Shown here one piece after another: positions 52,772-64,000 of a stretch of 64,000 nt of DNA. The stretch covers positions 1-64,000 of the forward strand of contig JAJPHE010000135.1 of assembly GCA_021325435.1 (NCBI GenBank). Reading direction: 5' to 3'. This stretch comes from Actinomycetota bacterium (GTDB lineage Bacteria > Actinomycetota > Acidimicrobiia > Acidimicrobiales > JAJPHE01). The position numbers were made by a program, and so were the translations under genes. Below the pieces are notes generated by a model. The model made no database searches. It saw only the letters and a list, made by a program, of their open reading frames with translations, and was not told the DNA's origin. Every line of letters begins with the position of its first letter. The first letter of the stretch is position 1.

Positions 52772-53686
52772 TCAGGCCGCCGACAGGTTCACCGGCGTGC
52801 GCACCACGTTGATCCGCGACCCGTCCTTGGCCGACAGCGAGTAGACCACGATGGCGCCCTGGCCGTCGCGATCGGTGGCGAAGGGCACCGACACCGAGAA
52901 GGTCCCCCGCGTGCCGGTCCCCGAGCTGGCCGTCACCGCCTGGTCGGCCACCACCCGGCCCTGGTAGTCGACGATCTGCACGTGGAAGCGGCCCTCGTAG
53001 ACGTTGGCCGTGCCCTGCACCCGGGCCGGGCTGGAGACGCTGTCGAAGACGGCCGGTGACTCGACCATGATCGCCGGCTCGACGTCCTCGTAGTCGGCCC
53101 GGCCGACCGGGTGGTTCATGACGATGCCCTCCCCGCCGAAGACCGTGACCGGCTTGCCGTCCAGCTCGAAGCGGACCTGCTGCACGGTCGGGAACTGGGT
53201 GAGGGTGAACACCACCTGGGCCAGCCGGTCTCGCATCGAGGTCGAGCCGCCCCCGCTCTGGTAGTCGGAGGACAGGTCGACGGTGGCCAGGCCGGCACTG
53301 ACGTCGAGCCCCAGCAGCTTGGTGCCGGCGGGGATGCTGGTCGCCAGCCCGGCCTGGGCCTCGGCCTGGGTCGGCCCCGACAGCAGCGCCGTCACCGCCG
53401 CCGAGCCCACCTGCGGCGTGGGCCCCACCGTCCGGTGGGCGGCGGTGAGCTTCTCGGCGCTGATGAAGTAGACGCTGACCTGGGTCGGGCCCGAAGCTCC
53501 CGTCGTGGTCGACGAGGTGGCGGAGCCGGTCGAGGACGTGGTCGAACCGGCCGAGGTCGAGGTCGAGGTGGCAGCCGAGGTGGTGGTCGTGCGCTGCGCG
53601 TCACGCGAGGCGCTGCTGCACCCGGCCAGCCCGAGGCCGGTCACGGCCACGGTGCTCAGGACCAGGAACCGCCTCCACCTGCTCAT
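52772..53686 (-). CDS. GerMN- and Gmad2-domain lipoprotein
   Basis: A 304-residue lipoprotein. The signal FLVLSTVAVTGLGLAGCSSA ends in a lipobox cysteine; a Ser/Thr-rich linker (TTSAATSTSTSAGSTTSSTG region) covers residues 30-65. A GerMN domain follows (TQVSVYFISAEKLTAAHRTV, SVGSA-like VTALLSGPTQAEAQAGLAT, LAQVVFTLTQFPTVQQVRFE) and then a Gmad2 domain (VESPAVFDSVSSPARVQGTA to NVVRTPVNLS). These domains occur in sporulation and envelope lipoproteins; here an envelope role is likely. ATG 53686 follows GAGGAGG by seven bases. Confidence 0.9.
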   Translation of the reverse strand: MSRWRRFLVLSTVAVTGLGLAGCSSASRDAQRTTTTSAATSTSTSAGSTTSSTGSATSSTTTGASGPTQVSVYFISAEKLTAAHRTVGPTPQVGSAAVTALLSGPTQAEAQAGLATSIPAGTKLLGLDVSAGLATVDLSSDYQSGGGSTSMRDRLAQVVFTLTQFPTVQQVRFELDGKPVTVFGGEGIVMNHPVGRADYEDVEPAIMVESPAVFDSVSSPARVQGTANVYEGRFHVQIVDYQGRVVADQAVTASSGTGTRGTFSVSVPFATDRDGQGAIVVYSLSAKDGSRINVVRTPVNLSAA

Positions 53687-53799
53687 CGCCAGCCTCCTCG
53701 GCACCGGCAACCCGCCGGCCGGCATCCAAGGTAGGTGGGGGATGGGGCGCGGCTCAGGGCATTCCGGCCCTTTGTGCCATCGATGTCACACCCCCTCCC

Positions 53800-53805
53800 T
53801 AGGTT
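53800..53805 (+). promoter_or_regulatory. Leaderless-type -10 box (WhiB gene)
   Basis: TAGGTT ends seven bases before the ATG at 53813; no ribosome site precedes the start. Confidence 0.5.
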
Positions 53806-53812
53806 CGCCGTC

Positions 53813-54073
53813 ATGCAGAGGGATGCGTGGAAGCTCGCCCGCTGCCGCCACGGCGACGGGTCCCTGGTGGATCTGTTCTTCTCCGACCAGCCCGCCGACA
53901 TCGCCCGGGCCAAGGCGATGTGCCGGGGCTGCCCCCTGGCCCGACCCTGCCTCGAGGGGGCGCTCGACCGCCAGGAGCCGTGGGGGGTGTGGGGCGGAGA
54001 GCTGGTCGTCGCCGGCCGGGTCCTGGCCGTCAAGCGGCCCCGGGGCCGGCCCCGGCTGCGCCCCGCCGTCTGA
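53813..54073 (+). CDS. WhiB-family iron-sulfur regulator, WhiB7-like
   Basis: An 86-residue WhiB protein that binds a [4Fe-4S] cluster and partners the main sigma factor. Four cysteines are present (LARCRHG, then MCRGCPLARPC), followed by the turn PWGVWGGELVV. The C-terminus KRPRGRPRLRPAV holds an RGRPR AT-hook as in WhiB7, which reads AT-rich promoter DNA in intrinsic drug resistance. Whether it controls resistance genes here is inference. The start is set by the family N-terminus and the -10 box. A 14-base tandem repeat runs through its stop codon. Confidence 0.92.
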   Translation: MQRDAWKLARCRHGDGSLVDLFFSDQPADIARAKAMCRGCPLARPCLEGALDRQEPWGVWGGELVVAGRVLAVKRPRGRPRLRPAV

Positions 54074-54106
54074 GCCCGGCCGTCTGAGCCCCGCCGTCTG
54101 AGCCCG
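54065..54106 (+). repeat. 14-base tandem repeat, three copies, at the whiB stop
   Basis: GCCGTCTGAGCCCG is repeated at 54065, 54079 (last base C) and 54093. Each copy carries TGA, and because 14 is not a multiple of three the three TGAs (54071, 54085, 54099) fall in all three forward frames. Confidence 0.8.
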
Positions 54107-54122
54107 GCCGACCCCGCCGGTC

Positions 54123-54128
54123 TAGGGT
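54123..54128 (+). promoter_or_regulatory. -10 box of the alcohol dehydrogenase gene
   Basis: TAGGGT lies 27 bases before the ATG at 54156, allowing a short leader that includes the GGAGG ribosome site. Confidence 0.4.
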
Positions 54129-54155
54129 CGCCGGCCGACGACTCGGAGGACGCGG

Positions 54156-55166
54156 ATGAAGCGGGCGGTCTGGACCGAAGGCGGGCTGGAGGTGGCCGAG
54201 GGCGAGCCGCCCCCGCTGCCCGAGGGGTGGGTGCGGGTCCAGGTGGCGGCCTGCGGCATCTGCGGGTCGGACCTGCACATCTGGCACGGCGGGGTCGACC
54301 AGCCCCTGGCCACCCGGCCGGTGGGGACCACGCCGGGCCACGAGGTGGCCGGCACTGTCGTCGAGGCGACCCAGGCCGGCCTGCCCGAGGCGGTGTTCGC
54401 GGTGAACCCCAACGTCACCTGCGGCCGCTGCGACTACTGCGTGACCGGACGGCCCAACCTGTGCCGGCGGGGCGGGTTCGGCATCGGCCTCGGCCGCCCC
54501 GGCGGGCTGGCCGAGTACGTGGACGCCCCGGTGGCCAACCTGTTCCCGGTGGCCGACACCGTCAGCCCGGTGGCCGCCTCGCTGACCGAGCCGCTCGCCG
54601 TGGCCCTGCGGGGGGTGAGCCTGGCCCGGCTGGCCCAGGACAGCGCCGTCCTCGTCCTCGGCGGGGGCACCATCGGCCTCTTGGCCGCCCTCCTCGCCCG
54701 CGACCGGGCGTCGACCGTCGCCGTCACCACCCGCCACGCCCACCAGCGCCAGCTGGCCTCGTCGATCGGGGCGACCCCCATCGATCCGGACGAGGCGGTG
54801 GCGTGGGGACGCGAGCACCGGCCCGACGTGGTCATCGAGACGGTCGGCGGCCAGGCCGACACCGTGGGGGTGGCGGTGCGGGCCTGCGCCCGGGGCGGGC
54901 GCATCGTGGTGCTCGGGGTGTTCGGCACCGTGCCGGTCGACATGGGCCAGGTGATGTTCAAAGAGCTCGAGCTGATCGGCTCGTTCTGCTACGGCACCGG
55001 CCGCCGGGGCCAGGAGTTCGCCGCCGCCGCCAACCTGCTGCCCCGCTACGCCGCCGAGCTCGACGGCCTGCAGACCCACCGGTTCGCCCTCGACGACGTC
55101 GAGTCGGCCTTCTCCGCCGCGGCCGACAAGGGGACGGGGTCGGTGAAGGTGACCGTCGTCCCCTAA
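54156..55166 (+). CDS. Zinc-dependent alcohol dehydrogenase (MDR family)
   Basis: A 336-residue medium-chain dehydrogenase. The catalytic zinc cysteine and GSDLHIWHGG are in ACGICGSDLHIWHGG, then TTPGHEVAGTVV. The structural zinc lobe is NVTCGRCDYCVTGRPNLC with four cysteines. The Rossmann motif is VLGGGTIGLLAALLA. It resembles sorbitol/threonine dehydrogenases, with an aromatic-poor substrate region; the substrate is unknown. The ATG follows GGAGG by five bases. Confidence 0.93.
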   Translation: MKRAVWTEGGLEVAEGEPPPLPEGWVRVQVAACGICGSDLHIWHGGVDQPLATRPVGTTPGHEVAGTVVEATQAGLPEAVFAVNPNVTCGRCDYCVTGRPNLCRRGGFGIGLGRPGGLAEYVDAPVANLFPVADTVSPVAASLTEPLAVALRGVSLARLAQDSAVLVLGGGTIGLLAALLARDRASTVAVTTRHAHQRQLASSIGATPIDPDEAVAWGREHRPDVVIETVGGQADTVGVAVRACARGGRIVVLGVFGTVPVDMGQVMFKELELIGSFCYGTGRRGQEFAAAANLLPRYAAELDGLQTHRFALDDVESAFSAAADKGTGSVKVTVVP

Positions 55167-55170
55167 GGGG

Positions 55171-56219
55171 TCAGCGCAGCGGCGGCGGCTCGCCCGGCCG
55201 GGCCGGAGCGACCGCCTGCTCGGGGTCGACGAAGGAAGGATCGTCGTAGAGGGTGAGCCGACGCCGCCGGGTGGCGGACAGGGTCACCGGGAACAGGGCG
55301 CTGCCGGGCACGAAGGTCTCGTAGAGCAGGACGAGAAGGGCGACGTCGAGGATGGCCCGCTCGGCCCGGCTGAGGTGGTGGATCACGCTGGTGTTCTGGG
55401 GGGCGAAGTTGCCGCCGCTCGGGAACGACGCTGTCCCCCGGGGGGCGGGCGCCGCCGACGGCGCCGACAGGCTCGGGGTCGACGGGGCCGGCAGGGCCGG
55501 GGCCGACTCCGCCGGCGCGCTCAACGAGAACGGGCTCGACTGCTGCTGCAGGGCGTTCTCGAAGGCGGTGGTGGGGGTGGCGACCGGGGCGGACTCCGGT
55601 GCCGGTGCCGGCGCTGGAGGCGGGGTGGTGACGGCCAGGGCGCTCGGGTCGATCCGTTCGAAGGTCACGTCCACGGTGGAGGACGGGGCGTTGACCGACG
55701 ACGGCAGGGCGACCCCGGACCCGCCGCCCAGGCTCTGGGGGATGAGCACCACGCTCACCAGCCCCGACTGGGAGGCCAGCGGCCCGAGGTCGAAGCTGAG
55801 CTTCTTGCCGTCGGGGCTGGGCTTGCCGGCCGCCTGGGCCCCCGAGCAGTTGGGCTGGGGGCGCTGGGCCCACGGGCCGCCGGCGGCCGGCTGCCACGGG
55901 GATCCGGCCGGGCAGGCGATCACCGCCGGGTTGGCGGATTGGGTCTGGTGGATGGTGAGGGTGAGGACCGGGGACGACTCGCCCGGCTGCAGCTGGAACT
56001 GGACGGCCGACTCGGCCTGGGTGCCGCTCGGGTCCCCGGCCACCCAGAGACCGCCGTCGGGCACGTCCTGTTTCGGGGTGAGGCCGTTGGACTGCCCCGA
56101 CCACCACCAGCCCGTGGCCAGCCCGGTGGCCGCCCGGGCGCTGCCCGCCACCACCAGGTAGGCGCCGATCACCGTCGCCCCGGCCAGGCAGGCGAGCCGC
56201 CGGGCTGGCCCCCGCCGGC

Positions 56220-56223
<4 letters not shown>
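55171..56223 (-). CDS. Exported membrane-anchored protein, last gene of transporter locus 2
   Basis: A 350-residue protein with an N-terminal signal (RLACLAGATVIGAYLVVAGS). An outside beta domain follows (about 35-185; TGLATGWWWSGQSNGLTP, VQFQLQPGESSPVLTLTIHQ). A long Pro/Ala/Ser linker (about 190-280) leads to a C-terminal membrane segment (AERAILDVALLVLLYETFVP) and a short cytosolic tail. The family is unknown. The GTG overlaps the stop of the MFS-LivF-LivG gene by four bases, so it belongs to the transporter operon and may sense or present substrate. Confidence 0.8.
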
Positions 56224-59245
<3,022 letters not shown>

Positions 59246-59249
<4 letters not shown>

Positions 59250-61609
59250 TGGGTGGGCGCCTCCGCCGTCTCGAAGTGCTCGTGGAAGGCGACCGCTTCG
59301 ATGGGGATGACCCGGCTACAGACCGGGCAGCGGATGGCCTCGGGGATCTCGCCGGGCCGGGCCGGCGCCTTCGGGTGGCCGTTACCGGCGCCGTTGCCCG
59401 CCGGCGCGCCCCCGAGCGACAGGGAGGTGGCCATGGCGGTGGTGAGGGCCTTGGCCTGGGCCGCCTCCTGCTCCTTCTCCACCCGGGGGTCGGCCACCAG
59501 GCTGGGCACCACGATCTTGCGGCGGGCGGCGATGGCCCGCAGCAGCGGGTCGCGCACCCAGTCGTAGGCGATCTGGGCCAGGCCTCCGGGGAACAGCCAC
59601 AGCAGGAACAGCACCCCCACCCCGCTGGCCAGGGCCTGGATCTGGGGGCTGAACCCCCCGTACATGAGGACGCCGATGTAGGCGGTGCCCAGCATGGCGC
59701 CCGGCAGGGAGGTGGTCCCCCCGATCACCACGATGACGAGGAGTAGCTCGCTGATGCCGAAGTCGAAGGCCTGGGTCTCGACCACCTTCTGGCCGTAGGC
59801 GAACAGGGCGCCGGCCATGGCCGCCCAGAACCCGGAGATGGCGAAGGCGGCCAGCCGGGCGGCCGAGATGGTGACCCCGTAGCTCTGGGCGCCCCGCTCG
59901 TTGTCGCGCGCCGCGATCATCACCCGCCCGGCCCGGCTCCGGCGCAGCGCCCGGGCCGACAGCAGGGCGAGGGCCAGCATGACCAGGCAGAAGTAGTAGA
60001 AGGCCCGGGGCCCGTTCAGGCTGTAGCGGCTGTACAGCAGGGGCCGGTAGATGCTCTGCGAGTTGTTGGGCAGGATCCCGGCGAAGTAGTTGGGCGACAG
60101 CAGGTAGACCTGCACGGCGATGGCGAAGGCGATCGTCGTCACCGCCAGGTACAGCCCCTGGATGCGCAGGGCGGGCAGGCCGATGACGACCGCCACCACC
60201 GCCCCCGTCACACCGGCGGCGGCCAGGGTGATGAAGAAGTCGGTGTGCAGGTGGGCGGCCAGACCGCCGGCCACCAGCGCCCCGATGCCGGCGAAGCCCC
60301 ACTGGCCCAGGCTGATCTGGCCGGCCCAGCCCATGAGGATCACCAGCGAAACGGCGACCATGCCGTACACGACGATGGTCGACAGCAGGATCTGCTGCTC
60401 CAGCCCCACCAGGTAGGGCAGGCCGACGGCCAGCCCCAGCACCACCACGGCCAGCCCGGCCTGCAGCCACGCCACCTCGAGCACGTTGCGCAGCTCGGGC
60501 GGGATGGGCCGGAACTCGCGGCCCATCGACCAGGTGGCCAGGCCGGTGTCCTGGCCCCGCGACTGGCGGCGCCGCTGCAGCAGCATGGCCACCAGCAGGA
60601 TCGGCAGCATGACGGCGCTGGCGATCGACGGGTCGCGGGAGAAGTAGTAGAGCGACTGCTCGATGATGCCGATGCACACGCCGGCGACGAGGGCGACGGA
60701 GAAGCTCTCCATGCGGGCGATCACCGCGGCGGAGAGGGCGTACAGCAGCACGAAGGGGCCGATGTCGGCCCCGATCGGCAGCCCGATGACCGGTATGCGC
60801 AGGAACACGCCCAGGGTGGACAGCACCGAGGCGATGATCCACACGTAGGTCGACAGCCGCTTCACCGAGATGCCGAGCAGGGAGGCCCGGTCGGCGTTCT
60901 CGGCCGAGGCCCGCACCGCGATGCCGATGTCGGTGAAGCGGAAGAACAGGGTGAGGCCGACCACGACCAGCACGGCGGCGAAGATGACCACCAGCGAGTT
61001 GCCGTCGAAACGGATGGGATAGACGTTGAGGTGGAGGCCGGAGAACGGCGTCTTCGGTGGCTTGGGGTCGACGATGAACCGGCCGCCCAGCCATTTGGGC
61101 AGGTAGAACTGGAGCAGCCCGAAGATCTCGGCCAGGCCGATGGTCGCCACCGACAGGACCAGCCGGGGCGCCCGGAAGAACCGGCGGATGACCAGGAACT
61201 CGACCACCGCCCCGGCGACGATGCCGGAACCGATGGCGATGACCAGGGCCACCAGGTAGTTGATGTGGTGGACCTTGATCAGAAGGACCGACATCACCGC
61301 CGGCACCGCGCCCATCTCGGCCTGGGCGAAGTTGATGATGCGGTTGGCCCGGTAGATCAGGATGAGCCCGAAGGCCACCATGGCGTAGAGCAGGCCGACG
61401 ATGGCTCCGAACACGATCACCCCGGCGGGGGGCGCGTTGCTGTGCAGGGCCAGGCGCAGCACGCCGATGAGCACCACGAAGGTGGCGATGAGGCGCAGGG
61501 GCGGCCCGCTGAGCCGCCCCCGCCAGGCCGTCCTCACCCGTGAGCCGGCCGGCGACCGCCCGACGGCGGACAGCCGGTCGCTCAGGGCGTCAAGGAGCGC
61601 AGGGGCCAT
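59246..61609 (-). CDS. Fused LivH-LivM permease with zinc-finger-like tail, locus 2
   Basis: A 787-residue membrane protein. LivH part: FGLILIYRANRIINFAQAEM, SLLGISVKRLSTYVWIIASV. LivM part: GQISLGQWGFAGIGALVAGG, RIQGLYLAVTTIAFAIA, ARDNERGAQSYGVTISAARL, LLLVIVVIGGTTSLPGAMLG. The C-terminal tail holds IRCPVCSRVIPIEAVAFHEH with C761, C764, H776 and H778, a likely zinc site absent from the locus 1 paralogue. The ATG lies inside the binding-protein gene (20-base overlap), so receptor and permease are translationally linked. Confidence 0.93.
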
Positions 61610-63443
61610 TGGGGAACACCTTGAGGTCGGCCGGCCAACTGCCCAGCTGGTGGCGCCAGGACGGGTCCTGGACGTCGATGTAGGTGCCGGGCTGGCCGTT
61701 GATCGGCGAGGCCTGGGTGCCGCACCACCACACCTCGCGGGCGTCCTGGATGCCCGTGTAGGCCTGGCTGGTGTAGCCGACGTTGCCGAACTTCAGCATC
61801 GGGTGGAGCCGGTCGTTGCCGCCACCGATGGGCGCCAGCCCGAACAGGCCGTTGCGCATGGTGCCGGGGTTCACCCGAGGTCCGGCCATCTGGAAGGTGG
61901 TCCCCATGAGCGAGTAGTAGGCCCAGTTGAGGTTCTCGGTCTTGTCGGGCGCGCCCGACGCCCCCGAGTCCTGGAAGGCCTTCACCGCGTCGGACTGATC
62001 GAAGCTCACCTGGTCGGACAGGAAGGACACTCCGAAGGCGAACCGTTGCACGTTCTTGTTGTAGAGCTGGCCGAGCACGTCGTAGTCGATGAGGCCGATG
62101 CCGGACATGGGCAGCTCGGGGTGGTAGCCCTGGCTGTCCATGGTGTTGGTGGCGAACACCGGGGCGATCGGGTCGCAGAAGCACATCACGTCGGTGACGT
62201 GGTCGGCCTTCAGCTCCCCGACGATGGTCGTCGACTGCTGCTCGGCGGTGTTGATGTCGGACTGGTAGGGGTAGCCCTTGGCCTGGCCCCCGACCGGCTG
62301 GCACTCCTTGCCGTTGACCAGGCTGAGGAACAGGTTGGCCGACAGGGTGCTGGTGGGATCACCGTTGGTCGACGGGTAGACGATCGCCACCTTGCGGATC
62401 GGCGGCGGGGCGGTCGGGCCGCCGAAGTGCATCACGTCGCCCGGCCCGGTGCCGGCGAACTGGACCCGCTTGCCGTTGAGCTTCTTGCACCAGTACTCCG
62501 CCTCCATCTGGGCGGCCAGGTCGCCGCTCTCGAAGACGTCCCAGTAGAACGGCGCCACCTGGGTGTGGTAGCTGTCCGGCTCGGTCTCCCCGCCGGAGAC
62601 GACGATCTGGTCCTTAGCCAGCTGGTTGTAGAGCGCCGGGTCGGCCGTGGGCGCGATCACGTAGGCCGGATGCATGGACGCGATGAGGTCGGCCTCGGCC
62701 CGTTCGCAGGGCGGATCGGGCGGGGTGAGGCTGCACTGACCCTGGAAGTAGGGGAAGCTGCAGGTGTCGCTCTGGGACTGCTCGTAGGCCTTGCCCGAGT
62801 GGTTGCCGGGCCCGTCCATCGACACGAACTTGCGTCCGTACAGGTTCCAGCGCTTGTTGACCTCGTTGGTGAAGGCCTGGAGCGCCTCGCAGGTCTGCTC
62901 GCTGGTGGCCGCCAGGTTCTCGGCGTTGAGGATGGCGTTGACCTGGGCGTTGCCCTGGGCCAGGTAGTAGACGTAGTTGATCGACGAGCTGTTGGTGCCC
63001 GGCATCGGCGAGCCGCCGTTCTGGCTCTGGGGCACGGTCGGCGTGCACGGCGGCATGCCGAAGGTGGGGCCGATGGTCTTGCCGTCGGGCCCGCAGTTGA
63101 ACGGCACGCCCGCCGCCTGGCCGCCGGAGAAGCCGCCGGAGGCGCCCACCGACCCGCCGCCACCGACCCCGCCCCCGCCCCCGCCCCCGCCGCCGGCACC
63201 GCCCGACGCGCTCAGGTTCCCGCCGCTGCCATTGACCCCGCCGGCGCCGCTCGCTCCGCCGGAAAAGCCGCTACCTCCGGATCCGCTGCCACCTCCGGCG
63301 GCGAAGGAGCCCCCGCCCGAGCCGTAGGCCGACGTCCCCGAGTTGGGACTCGACGGAGCCACGGCCACCAGGAGCACCTGGACGGCGGCGAGCACGATCA
63401 GCGGGGCATACCGGCGCCCCAGCGCGGCGGGTGTCATTGCCAC
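61590..63443 (-). CDS. Large LIV-type substrate-binding protein, locus 2
   Basis: A 617-residue exported protein. Residues 10-28 (RRYAPLIVLAAVQVLLVAVA) are an uncleaved anchor or signal without a lipobox. Residues 33-108 are a Gly/Ser-rich spacer with polyglycine. The binding fold follows (RKVAIVYPSTNGDPTSTLSA, GELKADHVTDVMCFCDPIAP, AKDQIVVSGGE) with several cysteines in pairs. It is much larger than LivK and only broadly similar to the locus 1 receptor. GTG 63443 is eight bases after GGGGG. A canonical promoter lies about 70 bases upstream. It is the first gene of the locus 2 operon. Confidence 0.88.
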   Translation of the reverse strand: MAMTPAALGRRYAPLIVLAAVQVLLVAVAPSSPNSGTSAYGSGGGSFAAGGGSGSGGSGFSGGASGAGGVNGSGGNLSASGGAGGGGGGGGGVGGGGSVGASGGFSGGQAAGVPFNCGPDGKTIGPTFGMPPCTPTVPQSQNGGSPMPGTNSSSINYVYYLAQGNAQVNAILNAENLAATSEQTCEALQAFTNEVNKRWNLYGRKFVSMDGPGNHSGKAYEQSQSDTCSFPYFQGQCSLTPPDPPCERAEADLIASMHPAYVIAPTADPALYNQLAKDQIVVSGGETEPDSYHTQVAPFYWDVFESGDLAAQMEAEYWCKKLNGKRVQFAGTGPGDVMHFGGPTAPPPIRKVAIVYPSTNGDPTSTLSANLFLSLVNGKECQPVGGQAKGYPYQSDINTAEQQSTTIVGELKADHVTDVMCFCDPIAPVFATNTMDSQGYHPELPMSGIGLIDYDVLGQLYNKNVQRFAFGVSFLSDQVSFDQSDAVKAFQDSGASGAPDKTENLNWAYYSLMGTTFQMAGPRVNPGTMRNGLFGLAPIGGGNDRLHPMLKFGNVGYTSQAYTGIQDAREVWWCGTQASPINGQPGTYIDVQDPSWRHQLGSWPADLKVFPNGPCAP

Positions 63444-63512
63444 TTTTGTGTCCCCCTGCTGTGGTTGCCCTCGCTGGACGACGGGAAGGCCCGCCGTCCC
63501 GAAGGGGTTCGC

Positions 63513-63541
63513 ATGATACGAAGGCGAGCGACGGGTGTCAC
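63513..63541 (-). promoter_or_regulatory. Canonical promoter of transporter locus 2
   Basis: On the minus strand a -35 GTGACA (63541-63536) and a -10 TATCAT (63518-63513), each five of six consensus bases, are separated by exactly 17 bases. Transcription would start near 63506, giving a leader of about 60 bases before the binding-protein GTG. Confidence 0.65.
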
Positions 63542-63560
63542 ACCGGTCAGTAGGCCGGCG

Positions 63561-64000
63561 TCAGGACGCCGGGGTCAGGGTGAGCAGGGCGACCGATTCC
63601 CCCGGCAGGTCGACGTCGACGGCGGCATGGCCCAATCCCACCTTGCCGGTGGCGGCCACGGCGTCCGCCGAGGCGCTGGCGTCGACGATGCGCAGGCTCC
63701 ACGTCCAGGGGCCCTTGGGCAGCGCCGTCCACCGGACCGTCACCCGGTGGTCGAAGCCGTTCGGGTCGGTGGCGCCGTAGCCCCCGCTCGGGTCGTAGGG
63801 GGCGAAGTCGTAGAGCAGCACGTTGTAGGCGCCGGCGCCCGACCGGCTGGCCACCGCCCCCACCCGTCCGGAGGGGTCGGCGGTCGTCTGGTCGGGGGTG
63901 AGGCTGACCGGCAGCCCGGCCCCGGCCAGCTGGTGCCACAGCCAGAACGTCCAGTACACCGGCTTGGGCGACAGGTTGGAGAAGAGCAGCCCCCAGTTGC
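63561..64000 (-). CDS. C-terminal part of a glycoside-hydrolase-like protein
   Basis: The frame is open to the right edge, so the N-terminus lies outside the window; 145 codons plus two bases and the stop are present. It begins NWGLLFSNLSPKPVYWTFWL and ends in a beta-sandwich (RVTVRWTALPKGPWTWSLRI, ATGKVGLGHAAVDVDLPGES). A KPVYW-tryptophan-rich helix after the barrel plus a C-terminal beta domain resembles GH39/GH-A type enzymes; the family cannot be fixed from the tail. It is separated from transporter locus 2 by 117 bases and may be in a different transcript because a strong promoter lies in that gap. Confidence 0.6.
   Translation of the reverse strand, partial: NWGLLFSNLSPKPVYWTFWLWHQLAGAGLPVSLTPDQTTADPSGRVGAVASRSGAGAYNVLLYDFAPYDPSGGYGATDPNGFDHRVTVRWTALPKGPWTWSLRIVDASASADAVAATGKVGLGHAAVDVDLPGESVALLTLTPAS

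Noticed and set aside
63130-63330. G/C-rich tandem repeats considered as a non-coding microsatellite
   Set aside because: They encode the Gly/Ser spacer of the locus 2 receptor in an intact frame.

Overview
The window comes from a very GC-rich actinobacterium. Supporting markers are a WhiB-family gene, a MarP-like membrane serine protease, a DUF3052 gene, SpoIIAA-type STAS regulation, an amt-glnK pair behind GlnR-like half-sites, many GTG and TTG starts, and leaderless-type promoters. The CaiB-type CoA transferase, PhyH dioxygenase and LIV-type transporters with large binding proteins suggest a heterotrophic Acidimicrobiia-like lineage; that placement is inference. I see no rRNA, tRNA, CRISPR, IS element or prophage. 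Coding is dense and no gene-free stretch exceeds 300 bases. Most operon neighbours overlap by 4 bases (ATGA or GTGA).

Layout. 1-6.5 kb: a small alpha/beta-barrel protein, a CoA transferase, amt-glnK, a PhyH oxygenase, an AhpD-like protein and DUF3052. 6.5-12.5 kb: a ParA-like ATPase with a zinc-ribbon partner, then a MoxR ATPase coupled to a DUF58-transglutaminase fusion, and a pentapeptide-repeat protein. 12.5-18.3 kb: a STAS protein, a cupredoxin, and a sugar operon (GH15, glucose-1-dehydrogenase-like enzyme, MBL hydrolase) divergent from pyrophosphatase. 18.3-22.7 kb: GGDEF with a degenerate EAL domain, MarP, an RDD protein and an MFS carrier, with two long convergent overlaps. 22.7-27.7 kb: exported beta-propeller proteins. 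27.9-40.5 kb: a cysteine-desulfurase-like enzyme, an aldo/keto reductase, a heterodimeric ABC exporter, a cobalt-type nitrile hydratase operon, a D-aminoacylase and an alpha-L-fucosidase.

The most unusual content is a pair of paralogous LIV-type (branched-chain amino acid family) ABC transporter loci, 40.5-48.1 kb and 55.2-63.4 kb. In both, LivH and LivM are fused into one permease and LivF is fused to a complete MFS carrier. In the second locus LivG is also joined, giving one MFS-LivF-LivG polypeptide of 1009 residues. Each locus has an oversized binding protein with a low-complexity linker. Locus 1 LivG carries a histone H1-like Lys/Ala tail; the locus 2 permease ends in a zinc-finger-like CxxC/HxH tail. 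This looks like an undescribed hybrid primary/secondary transporter family.

A second recurring theme is a 42-residue repeat built on GYWLVASDGGIFxFGDA. It occurs exactly six times in each of three exported proteins with different partner domains (NHL, GH99, LamG plus GH25-like) and is probably a six-bladed propeller module. The region between the two transporter loci holds YqeY, FNT, DUF421, GerMN-Gmad2, WhiB and alcohol dehydrogenase genes. The window ends inside a secreted glycoside-hydrolase-like gene.
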